A model generated the notes under the pieces. That model saw only the letters and a list, made by a program, of their open reading frames with translations. It searched no databases and was not told the DNA's origin. Below, piece by piece: positions 1 through 5,920 of a stretch of DNA of 6,671 nt. Where the stretch lies: NCBI GenBank assembly GCA_964518505.1, contig CAZFGT010000072.1:1-6671 (forward strand), given 5' to 3'. How positions within the stretch are numbered: the first letter of the stretch is position 1; each line of letters starts with the position of its first letter. This DNA is from DASPUH01 sp964518505. GTDB lineage: Bacteria; Chloroflexota; Limnocylindria; Limnocylindrales; CSP1-4. The position numbers and the translations under genes are program-made.

Positions 1-49
1 CGCCACCCTTTCAAGGTGGAGATCAGGGGTTCGAATCCCCTTGGGGGCA
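1..49 (+). tRNA. tRNA-Glu (anticodon UUC), 3' part; 5' end lies outside the window
   Basis: The sequence folds as the 3' half of a tRNA. The anticodon stem is CCACC (3-7) paired with GGTGG (15-19). It encloses the seven-base loop CTTTCAA, which gives anticodon TTC at 10-12 with T at 9 and A at 13. A five-base variable loop (20-24) follows. The T arm is AGGGG-TTCGAAT-CCCCT (25-41), the 3' acceptor strand is TGGGGGC (42-48) and the discriminator is A49. CCA is not encoded, so it must be added after transcription. The UUC anticodon reads the glutamate codons GAA and GAG. The D arm and 5' acceptor strand lie upstream of the window, so intactness cannot be checked. Confidence 0.88.
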
Positions 50-100
50 CTCCCGCTGTCTTTCACCAAGGTGCCCAGTGGAGCGACATCACTTTCGAAC

Positions 101-129
101 CCCCGCCACCGCGACCTTTCAAGGCGGGG
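101..129. repeat. Inverted repeat with a tRNA-Glu anticodon-arm-like loop
   Basis: CCCCGCC (101-107) is the exact reverse complement of GGCGGGG (123-129), giving a 7-bp stem with a 15-base loop. The element contains CCTTTCAAGG (115-124), identical to positions 7-16 of the tRNA anticodon arm. CGCCACC (104-110) repeats positions 1-7, and TTCGAACCCCC just before the stem resembles the tRNA T loop. It could be a GC-rich hairpin ending tRNA transcription (there is no T run after it), a fragment of a second tRNA, or coincidence. Confidence 0.4.
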
Positions 130-437
130 ACGACCGAAACTGAGTTGATACGACGCCTGTTCGCGTGCCGCCGAGGTGATCGAAGCGTACGTCCGAGCTC
201 AGGACGCCGATGCTCTCTGATCGTCGTTGGGGTTCGACGTGTGGCGGCTAAGACGTCACCTCGGCGGGATCTCGGGCGTGGCCGACGACCAGTTCCTGGG
301 CCGGCCAAAGAGATCTCCCGCTGCCCCGACGACACGCAGCGTGGGCCATCGAGGCAACCATTCGACTTCGCGTGACCAGGACCCTGGCCTTGCGAACGGG
401 AGCGTTGGTTATTCGGTCTAACCGCAGTACCGGTAGA
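130..437. other. Intergenic stretch with no convincing gene
   Basis: Open frames occur here on both strands, but none has a good ribosome binding site, a recognisable family pattern or a sensible composition. The translations are rich in Arg, Pro, Ser and Gly, as expected for GC-rich non-coding DNA. One short frame (149-214) reads as a plausible helix containing AEVIEAYVRAQDADAL between two stop codons. It might be a relic of a SnoaL/NTF2-like gene but is too short to call. Confidence 0.6.
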
Positions 438-454
438 TGAGGCACGGGGCCTCA
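438..454 (-). terminator. Hairpin overlapping the MFS stop codon; weak terminator candidate
   Basis: TGAGGC (438-443) pairs perfectly with GCCTCA (449-454) around a five-base loop. On the minus strand, the first arm of the stem begins with the TGA stop codon of the transporter gene. No U-rich tract follows, so it is not a classic intrinsic terminator. A second hairpin-forming palindrome lies just inside the gene at 462-482. Confidence 0.3.
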
Positions 455-1672
455 GGGGGCCGGCGCGGGAGTCTCCCGTGCCGCCCTGACGACATCGAGG
501 GCCGCAAGGTCGAAGGGGCGGATCAGGGCCGTCAGGATCAGCACGGCCACGATGATGGTGGCGAGCGCCAGGAAGCTGATCGCGAAGGCGCCGGTCGCGT
601 CGAAGAGCAAGCCGACGAGGGGCCCGCCGAAGATCGCCGTGACTAGGCCACCCATGCCCACGACGGCCTGCGCCGACGCCGGACTGCTGCGGGCGCTGGC
701 GGCGGCTCCGTTGAAGACGGCCGCATACGGGAGACCGACCCCCACGCCGGTGACCACGAGCGCCGCGATGGCGATGGGCAGGTTCGGCGCGAGGGCCAAC
801 ATCGTGAGGCCGACGATGGCAAGGGCCAACCCGGTCCTGATGAGCTGCACCGGATCCACGGCCCGCTCGAGGATGACGCCGCCTGAGGCGCGCGCCACGA
901 TGCCCGTGATGAGGGTCAGCGAGCCGATCAAGCCAGCCGCCGCGAGGGGCTCTCCAAAAGCATCGGCCAGATAAAGGGTGACCCACGTGCCGATGACGAT
1001 GGCCATGCCAAATCCGCACATGTGGCACAACGCGAGCAGCCACGTGTTGCGCGCACGCAGGGCGACCATCAACGCCGCTCGGCCTCCGGTCGCGGGCGGA
1101 GCCCACGGCTCGCCCGGCGCCAGGACCACCCACGCCACCCAGACCGCTGCCACGGCCAGCGCCGAGAGGGTGAAGGCCAGCCGCCAATCCCCCGCTGGAC
1201 CGGCCAGGATCGGGATGTAGGCCAAGGTGATGCCCGAGCCAAGCAGGAACGATGCGCCGTAGAGGCCCTGGGCGAGATGGCGACCCCGATCCTCGAAGAT
1301 CGACCGGGTGTACGAGGCGCCCGCGGCGAAGCCGAAGCCCGAACCGAGTCCACCCAGGACGCGCCAGGCGAGCAGGGCCGGGAAGGTCGGGGCGAGGAGG
1401 CCGGCCCCCAGGTTCCCGATCGCCACGAGCAGGAATCCGAGCGTGACCGCGAGACGCGTGCCGATCCGGTCGGCGATGGCGCCGCCGGCCAGCATCGTGA
1501 CCGAGGAAGCCCCGAAGAAGGCCGTGGCGATGGTGCCCGCACCCGCGGCCGACAGCCCGAACTCGACCTCGATGAACCCGAGCACGGGTCCTTGGATCGT
1601 GTAGTTCGTGGCGACGGCGACGGCGACCGCACAGCTGAGCAACAGTGCCCGGCGCCGTGACGAGGCTGGCAT
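452..1672 (-). CDS. Major facilitator superfamily (MFS) transporter
   Basis: This 406-residue protein is of normal length for a 12-helix MFS carrier, which moves small solutes across the cytoplasmic membrane using an ion gradient. The N-terminus (MPASSRRRALLL) is a short basic cytoplasmic stretch leading into helix 1. The signature loop between helices 2 and 3 is clear as GGAIADRIGTRL at about residues 63-74 (the G-x-x-x-D-R-x-G-x-R pattern). Hydrophobic segments recur to about residue 390, with a central loop near residues 185-195 (LAPGEPWAPP) separating the two halves. A weaker copy of the motif, GGVILERAVDP, lies in the second half. The ATG at 1672 is the natural start because hydrophobic sequence begins right after it, yet no Shine-Dalgarno is close; a TAGAGT box ends 7 bases upstream, hinting at a leaderless message. 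The substrate cannot be told; the family includes nitrate/cyanate-type and drug-efflux carriers. No neighbouring gene points to a pathway. Confidence 0.92.
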   Translation of the reverse strand: MPASSRRRALLLSCAVAVAVATNYTIQGPVLGFIEVEFGLSAAGAGTIATAFFGASSVTMLAGGAIADRIGTRLAVTLGFLLVAIGNLGAGLLAPTFPALLAWRVLGGLGSGFGFAAGASYTRSIFEDRGRHLAQGLYGASFLLGSGITLAYIPILAGPAGDWRLAFTLSALAVAAVWVAWVVLAPGEPWAPPATGGRAALMVALRARNTWLLALCHMCGFGMAIVIGTWVTLYLADAFGEPLAAAGLIGSLTLITGIVARASGGVILERAVDPVQLIRTGLALAIVGLTMLALAPNLPIAIAALVVTGVGVGLPYAAVFNGAAASARSSPASAQAVVGMGGLVTAIFGGPLVGLLFDATGAFAISFLALATIIVAVLILTALIRPFDLAALDVVRAARETPAPAP

Positions 1673-1679
1673 CCCGCTA

Positions 1680-1685
1680 ACTCTA
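1680..1685 (-). promoter_or_regulatory. Possible -10 box of the MFS gene (leaderless)
   Basis: Reading the minus strand, TAGAGT fits the TAnnnT pattern of a -10 element and ends 7 bases before the ATG, so transcription would begin at or next to the start codon. This agrees with the lack of a Shine-Dalgarno there; the nearest GGAGG is about 30 bases upstream. No convincing -35 box was found. Confidence 0.3.
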
Positions 1686-1872
1686 TCGGCGCCCTCGCCC
1701 TCCTACCTTCAAGCCTCCGGGACGCATGGGCCCTCCGAGAGACGGCCAGATCGAGCTCGACGACCCCGAGGCGCAGGCCCACCGCCGTCTTGATGCGCTG
1801 CAACAGAACCCCGCCGCTGTCGTCGTCGAGCGATGGAGGTTGGATCCGTTGCGGCTCGGCAGTCGACTGGAG

Positions 1873-1991
1873 TCAATGCATTCCGCGGCCACCGGCGACG
1901 ACAGCCGCTCACCCGTGATGAAGTCGGCATCGTTGGAGGCGAGCAAGAGCGTTGATGCTGCGATGTCGGCCGGCGTGCCCCAGCGCGGCGG
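1873..1991 (-). pseudogene. Frameshifted C-terminal remnant of a short-chain dehydrogenase/reductase (SDR)
   Basis: Directly after the stop codon of the eRF1-like gene, and in the same frame, the minus strand reads PPRWGTPADIAA, followed by LLLASNDADFITGER. This matches the C-terminal region of classical SDR oxidoreductases (R-W-G-x-P-x-D-I-A, then L-A-S-D-x-A-x-F-I-T-G). The frame then loses the family pattern near 1905. Shifting frame at that point gives AVVAGGRGMH and a TGA stop (1875-1873), which is the usual ending of these enzymes (V-V-D-G-G) with Ala in place of the Asp. The spacing fits the loss of a single base between GER and VVAGG. The cofactor-binding Rossmann core and the Ser-Tyr-Lys catalytic residues are absent: what lies upstream is an unrelated gene. 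No product is expected. The match is by recognition of family patterns, not by a database search. Confidence 0.75.
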
Positions 1992-2408
1992 TCACCGCGG
2001 GAGGTAGCGTTTGGCCGGCGATCCGGCGAAGGTGCGGATCCGGGCGAGCAACTGGCGCTCGGTGAATGGGCCGCCCCTCTCGACCTCGATCCGTCGCTTG
2101 CGACCGTGGCTGTCGTCATCCGTGCGGACCTGCTCCGCGAAATGCTCCACCACCTCGCCGTCGCCGACCAGCAGCAGATCATCATCGACTGGCAGCGCCT
2201 GGGCGACCTGGGCGAAGAAGGACCGCATGTGCTCGTCGCGATGGCCCTCGCCGGCCGGCTGTTTCTCGGTGGGTGGCCGGCCGGTCGAACGGTGCCGGCC
2301 GGGGACCGTGGAGTCGATGCGGTGGCGCACGGTGAGCTCAGGGCTCCAACGCAACACCGTGGCCGAGTTGGCGGACATCCAGACACCGGTGGTACGGGGA
2401 CCGGTCAT
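1992..2408 (-). CDS. Short eRF1-domain-like ('translational machinery') protein
   Basis: This 138-residue protein starts at an ATG preceded by AAAGGAGGG with six bases between AGGAGG and the start, so the start is well supported. Its layout matches short bacterial proteins annotated as translational-machinery or archaeal/eukaryotic release-factor-like. These have a first strand of the form G-V-W-x-x-x-x-A-x-V (residues 8-18), then a basic, polar, His-containing linker (about 29-60). A helix follows (MRSFFAQVAQAL, 61-72), then a buried strand and helix LLLVGDGEVVEHFAEQV (78-94) and a closing segment TERQLLARIRTFAG (116-129). Longer relatives of this fold act in rescue of stalled ribosomes, but the short forms have no established function and carry no GGQ catalytic loop; none is present here. 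It is probably a soluble cytoplasmic protein. The frame stops exactly where an SDR remnant begins, so its C-terminal residues (KRYLPR) may have been altered by a rearrangement. Confidence 0.72.
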   Translation of the reverse strand: MTGPRTTGVWMSANSATVLRWSPELTVRHRIDSTVPGRHRSTGRPPTEKQPAGEGHRDEHMRSFFAQVAQALPVDDDLLLVGDGEVVEHFAEQVRTDDDSHGRKRRIEVERGGPFTERQLLARIRTFAGSPAKRYLPR

Positions 2409-2547
2409 CGCGGCCCTCCTTTCTCAGGGCGGTCGTCGAGTCCGCGACCTCCCGCTTCCACTCCCGACCGCACGGCGTCGGTTGTCAATCGGGCTCCCCT
2501 CGCGCGATCAGGGGGCCCCGCGCAGCTCGTCCTCGAACGCTCGTCCT

Positions 2548-2619
2548 CTACGGAACGGGCTTCTTCGGCGGCTTCGGCTTCTTGGGTTTCGGCGGCCTCG
2601 TCGGCGTCTTGTCGCCCAC
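2548..2619 (-). CDS. Pro/Lys-rich microprotein (23 codons)
   Basis: A GTG start lies six bases after a perfect AGGAGG (2626-2631 on the minus strand) and opens a 23-codon frame ending in TAG. The peptide starts MGDKTPTRPPKPKKPKPPKKPVP in short: after MGDKT it is built almost only of Pro and Lys, with one Arg and one Asp. It would be strongly basic and extended, without membrane segments or hydrophobic core. Such a tail could bind nucleic acid, ribosomes or acidic envelope polymers, but no function can be assigned. A TATGCT box lies eight bases upstream of the Shine-Dalgarno, so it may have its own promoter. The next gene downstream on the strand is the eRF1-like one, 139 bases away. The alternative is chance: other minus-strand frames across these bases are longer but lack a ribosome binding site and have odd repeated Arg or Glu/Ala composition. 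Confidence 0.55.
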   Translation of the reverse strand: MGDKTPTRPPKPKKPKPPKKPVP

Positions 2620-2638
2620 GGGGCACCTCCTGCTCGAA

Positions 2639-2644
2639 AGCATA
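2639..2644 (-). promoter_or_regulatory. Possible -10 box upstream of the Pro/Lys microprotein
   Basis: TATGCT on the minus strand lies just before the Shine-Dalgarno of the 23-codon frame and would give a very short leader. The same hexamer precedes the large surface-protein gene at 3328-3333. No matching -35 box is evident. Confidence 0.3.
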
Positions 2645-2967
2645 GGACGGCCGACCGAGCGACCGCTGGCTTGGGAGGCCTGCGGCTGTGGCCTGCGCAA
2701 GCCGCGAGGGCACGGCACCCGCCGGCGGGCAGCTTCGCGATCGCCTTCCGGGCCGCGGATGCCGAGACGTGATCGAGCGTCGGATCGCCGGTCTCGATCG
2801 AGCTCGAGAGCACCTCGCCGACCACGCTGGGAGCGTGAGCGATGACCCGCCAGGCGATCAGCGATGGCCGTGAAGGGCCCGAGGTCCGCCCAGCTCCCCG
2901 GTCATCCCACGCGAGACGGATCCGGCGTCGCGAGGCGAACCTCCCGTGCTCCTGATCTCGGTGGGTC
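2645..2967. other. Region without a firm gene; possible coding relic on the minus strand
   Basis: No complete gene is convincing here. On the minus strand, the frame running down from the GTG at 2825 begins MVGEVLSSSIETGDPTLDH and continues through ASAARKAIAKLPAGG. In 37 codons, 34 end in G or C and the composition is protein-like. The frame has no ribosome binding site, and after about 40 codons it degenerates into Arg/Pro/Ala-rich sequence. It stays open upstream of 2825 with IAWRVIAHAPSV. It may be a fragment of a decayed gene; the family is not recognised. Confidence 0.4.
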
Positions 2968-3174
2968 CTACGCAGGTCGGCGTGGTCGGGGCGACTCCGC
3001 CTCGCGCTGGTGGTTGTGGTCCCACAGCTCGTTGCTGGCCGCCCAGTAGTCGGCGCGCGCGCGCACGGTCTCGCGTTGGGCGTTGCGCCATTCGGCAGTC
3101 TGCGGGGTCATCGCCCGCAGTCGATCCTCGGACTCGTGCACCCAGCTGACTCGATCAAGAAGGTCTCGTTCCAT
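2968..3174 (-). CDS. Small uncharacterised helical protein (68 aa)
   Basis: The frame could start at a GTG codon at 3198, but the ATG at 3174 has GGAGG nine bases upstream and gives the cleaner protein, starting MERDLLDRVSWVHESEDRL. The product is 68 residues, highly charged, with tryptophans at 11, 29, 44 and 51 spaced along what looks like two or three amphipathic helices. It ends in a Pro/Arg-rich tail (SPRPRRPA). There is no signal peptide or membrane segment, so it is probably cytoplasmic. No family is recognised. It is transcribed divergently from the large surface-protein gene, with 197 bases between the two starts. The even spread of Trp, Glu, Gln and Asn is unlike the Arg/Pro/Ala bias of the spurious frames nearby, which supports real coding. 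Confidence 0.65.
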   Translation of the reverse strand: MERDLLDRVSWVHESEDRLRAMTPQTAEWRNAQRETVRARADYWAASNELWDHNHQREAESPRPRRPA

Positions 3175-3327
3175 CGGTGGCCGCCTCCGGCAGGGCAAAG
3201 AGGCCTCGCGATCGCACCGCGTTTGCGGCAGGGTTCACGCGCCTCACGACCATCATGCGCGCGTGATCGACCGGGCCGTACCCTGACCTTTGCCGCGATC
3301 GGGCGTCCCTGGCGCTTACGGCGCGCG

Positions 3328-3333
3328 TATGCT
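3328..3333 (+). promoter_or_regulatory. Possible -10 box of the surface-protein gene
   Basis: TATGCT lies 38 bases upstream of the ATG at 3372, a suitable distance for a -10 element with a leader of about 30 bases holding the GGAGG site. No recognisable -35 box stands about 17 bases further upstream. Confidence 0.3.
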
Positions 3334-3371
3334 CGGGGCCACGCCGGTGACGGCGCAGCGGGGAGGGTGAG

Positions 3372-5912
3372 ATGAAGCGCGCGTGGATCGTCTCGTCGTT
3401 GGTGCTCGCACTGGTCGCCGCGCCGGGTCCCGCGCTGGGAGCGCAAAGCCGTCCGCGGACCGATGGCGCCACCGCCGGATCCGCGGCACGCGGGCTGCTG
3501 CTCACGTCCGACCAGGCGACGTGGCGAGGCACGATCGACGCGCGCCGGATCCTGAAGCCGGTCTCGAGGCCGGCCACCCTGCGCGCTCCCGGCAAGGGTG
3601 GATCGCGCGACGGTGGCGCCACGCCGACCGCGCCGCGGACAACCAGCCCGAATGTCGTCGTCTCTCCGCCCGCGCCCGTGCTGTCGACCGCGTTCGCCGG
3701 CCTCGATGACCAGAACGCGGGCCCGTGTACCCCGATGCCCGAGCGTCCGTATCCCTGTCTGGATCCCGCATCATCCTCCGTGGCGGTGGGTCCCGGCGAC
3801 GTCGTCCAGGTCGCCAACGAGGCGATCAAGGTCACCGACCGGTCCGGTGCCGAGCCACTGACGGCGTCGCTGTCCGACTTCTTCGCCGCCCCCGTGCCCG
3901 GCGCCACGGCCGAGCCGAACGTCCTCTACGACCAGAACCACCACCGATGGCTTGCCGCGGAGTCCAGCTGGGACTGCAATGACTCCCCCGCTGCCAGCTT
4001 CATCGACCTGATGGTCAGCCGCACCGCAGACCCACGCGGCTCCTGGGACCTGTACGCCATCGGGAGCACGTCGGTCTTTCTGACGCTCGACTCGATCGGC
4101 ACCTCGTCGGACAAGGTGGCGCTCGTGTTCCGTGCCGTGACCCTGAACGTGGCCGCATGCGTGCCCGGGTCGGGGAACACGGGAGGCGGGTTCGTGGCGC
4201 TCGACTGGGCGAGCCTGAAGGTGCCGGCCGCCGCCTCTGTCCCGATCGCGACGTCGGGCCTCCAGACTTGGGTCGATCCGGTCGGCGCCGTCGCCCAGGG
4301 CACCACCACCGACCCCACGCTGTATGTCGTGGCGAAGAACGGCACCGACGCCTTCCTGGCGCGGGTCAAGGGCTCGGCGGTGGCGAAGACCGCGACCGAG
4401 ACCGACACCGACCTCACGACGCTTGGCCTGCCTGCGTTCGTCAACATGAACGGCGTCCCGCAGAACGGTCTCGTGGTTGGCGGCTTCGGCGACTCGTTCG
4501 ACGACGCCGTCGTGCAGGGCGGTCACCTCTGGCTGAGCCGCACCATCGCGTGCCTCGCCCCAGCCGACCCACTGACCGACTGTGTCGAGGTGGCGGAGTT
4601 CGGGGTCGCGGCGCCGCCATCCGTGCCCACGCTGCGACAGGACTTCTCCATCGGCGTGGGTGCCGCAGCCGACGCGTTCATGGGCGGCCTCGCCGTGGAC
4701 GGGAATGGCACCCTGCACGTCGTGTACTCACAGGAGCAGAGCGGTGGGGCCATCACGGACTCCGCCGTCTACCAGCGAACGGTGGATCCGGTCGACTCGT
4801 TCAGCACGTCCGCGACGCTGCGCACGAGCGACGCCACCTATGACGGGGGCAACTGGGGCCAGTACCCGGGGATGGCGCCCGATCCCACCGACTCAAGCGC
4901 GGTGTGGGAGGCCGTGCCATACGCCGACGCCGACGGTGGCTGGGCGACGCAGGTCGGCCAGTTGACCGTGCCGCACGATGTCACGCGCCTGTCCGGGACG
5001 GATCGGTACGCGACCTCGGCGGCGATCTCGTCGGCCTCGGTCGCACCCGGTGTGGCGGCGGTCTTCATCGCCACCGGGGCCAACTTCCCGGATGCGCTGA
5101 GTGGCGCATCGCCGGCGGCCATCGCGGGCGATCCGTTGCTGCTCGTCAACGGGGCAGCCACCTCGATCCCGCTCGGGAGCCCGGTCGACCGGGAGCTCCT
5201 GCGTCTCACGCCGACCACGATCTACATCCTCGGGGGGCTCTCGTCCGTCTCCGCGGGCATCGCCACGCAGCTGCAGGGGTATGTGGGCGGCGATCCGAGT
5301 CACGTGATCCGTGTGTTCGGGACGGACCGTTACGACACGGCCAAGCAGGTCGCGCTTCGCTTCTTCCCGACCACGGGCGGTCACGTGTACATCGCGCTCG
5401 GCACCAACTTCCCGGATGCCCTGAGCGCGGCGCCAGCTGCCGCCGTCAACCACGCCCCGCTCCTCCTGACCGCCGCCACGGTGATCCCGCAACCGACCAA
5501 GGACGCCCTCGCGGCCCTCCAGCCCGCGGACATCACCATCCTGGGCAGCGTTGGCGGCATCACCCCCGCGGTCGAGACGGCGCTGGCCGCATACGTCGGG
5601 GGCGACGCCTCCAAGGTGCACCGACTGGGCGGGTCCGACCGCTACGAGACAGCCCTTGCCGTGTCGACGAGCACGTTCCTGACGCCTCCCTACGAGGCGT
5701 TCATCGCGTCCGGCACGAACTTCCCTGACGCGCTTGGGGGCGCTGCGCTGGCCGGCCACACGGGTGGCCCGCTGCTCCTCGTCGGCGGCTCGTTGACGAC
5801 GGATGAAAAGGCCGAGCTGACCAGGCTGCAGCCGCCGCAGATCGACATCTTCGGCGGGCCGTCGGGCGTGAGCGAGACGGTCCGCGTGGCCCTGCATCTT
5901 TACCTGCAGTAG
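3372..5912 (+). CDS. Secreted surface protein with propeller-like N-terminal region and three CWB2 cell-wall-binding repeats
   Basis: The ATG follows GGAGG by five bases. Residues 1-24 form a signal peptide: MKR, a hydrophobic core, and a cleavage site near ALGA. A low-complexity linker rich in Thr, Pro, Arg and Gly follows to about residue 100. Residues of about 100-530 look like a beta-propeller-type extracellular domain. They contain VAVGPGDVVQVANEAIKV (137-154), VLYDQNHHRWLAAES (184-198) and VSRTADPRGSWDLYAI (about 215-230), a pattern known from other secreted bacterial proteins, but no catalytic residues are recognised. Residues 537-846 hold three CWB2 (cell wall binding repeat 2) units. 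Each opens with R-[LV]-x-G-[ST]-D-R-Y and contains A-x-G-x-N-F-P-D-A-L, then [PG]-L-L-L and I-x-I-[LF]-G. In clostridial cell-wall proteins, triple CWB2 arrays hold the protein on the wall through an anionic polymer. The likely role is an anchored exported protein; ligand or enzyme activity is unknown. Six or so cysteines lie in the N-terminal domain. Confidence 0.9.
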   Translation: MKRAWIVSSLVLALVAAPGPALGAQSRPRTDGATAGSAARGLLLTSDQATWRGTIDARRILKPVSRPATLRAPGKGGSRDGGATPTAPRTTSPNVVVSPPAPVLSTAFAGLDDQNAGPCTPMPERPYPCLDPASSSVAVGPGDVVQVANEAIKVTDRSGAEPLTASLSDFFAAPVPGATAEPNVLYDQNHHRWLAAESSWDCNDSPAASFIDLMVSRTADPRGSWDLYAIGSTSVFLTLDSIGTSSDKVALVFRAVTLNVAACVPGSGNTGGGFVALDWASLKVPAAASVPIATSGLQTWVDPVGAVAQGTTTDPTLYVVAKNGTDAFLARVKGSAVAKTATETDTDLTTLGLPAFVNMNGVPQNGLVVGGFGDSFDDAVVQGGHLWLSRTIACLAPADPLTDCVEVAEFGVAAPPSVPTLRQDFSIGVGAAADAFMGGLAVDGNGTLHVVYSQEQSGGAITDSAVYQRTVDPVDSFSTSATLRTSDATYDGGNWGQYPGMAPDPTDSSAVWEAVPYADADGGWATQVGQLTVPHDVTRLSGTDRYATSAAISSASVAPGVAAVFIATGANFPDALSGASPAAIAGDPLLLVNGAATSIPLGSPVDRELLRLTPTTIYILGGLSSVSAGIATQLQGYVGGDPSHVIRVFGTDRYDTAKQVALRFFPTTGGHVYIALGTNFPDALSAAPAAAVNHAPLLLTAATVIPQPTKDALAALQPADITILGSVGGITPAVETALAAYVGGDASKVHRLGGSDRYETALAVSTSTFLTPPYEAFIASGTNFPDALGGAALAGHTGGPLLLVGGSLTTDEKAELTRLQPPQIDIFGGPSGVSETVRVALHLYLQ
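4980..5909 (+). repeat. Three tandem CWB2 repeats inside the surface-protein gene
   Basis: The repeat units begin at residues 537 (VTRLSGTDRYAT), 645 (VIRVFGTDRYDT) and 749 (VHRLGGSDRYET). The period is 108 and then 104 residues. The third ends with the protein. The first two units are followed by a Y-V-G-G-D linker. Divergence between units is at the DNA level as well as the protein level, so the array is old rather than freshly duplicated. Confidence 0.88.
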
Positions 5913-5920
5913 GGCGTCGC

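Noticed and set aside
149..214. Short frame containing AEVIEAYVRAQDADAL, resembling the N-terminus of SnoaL/NTF2-like proteins
   Set aside because: Only about 20 codons between two stop codons, with no ribosome binding site and no continuation in another frame that I could recognise.
1069..1803. Long minus-strand frame overlapping the start of the MFS gene (244 codons)
   Set aside because: It is a shadow of the MFS gene in another frame, dominated by Arg, Ser and Pro. The part outside the MFS gene (QRIKTAVGLRLGVVELDLAV) is protein-like but has no start signal or known relatives.
1726..2007. Plus-strand frame of 93 codons beginning MGPPRDGQIELDD
   Set aside because: It has no Shine-Dalgarno, matches no family I know, and its second half is antisense to the SDR remnant, whose family pattern is clear. 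The first half may still be a relic of something.
2460..2488. TTGACA on the minus strand upstream of the eRF1-like gene, as a possible -35 box
   Set aside because: No -10-like hexamer lies 16-18 bases downstream; the bases there read GGGAGT.
3155..3907. Minus-strand frame of 250 codons across the start of the surface-protein gene
   Set aside because: It is antisense to the signal peptide and linker of a well-supported gene and has no family pattern. Its tail, which overlaps the start of the 68-aa gene, could look like a leader peptide but has no ribosome binding site.
3771..4718. Minus-strand frame of 315 codons inside the surface-protein gene
   Set aside because: Long antisense frames are common in GC-rich genes. 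This one is His/Arg/Gly-rich, lacks start signals and overlaps a clear propeller-like coding region.
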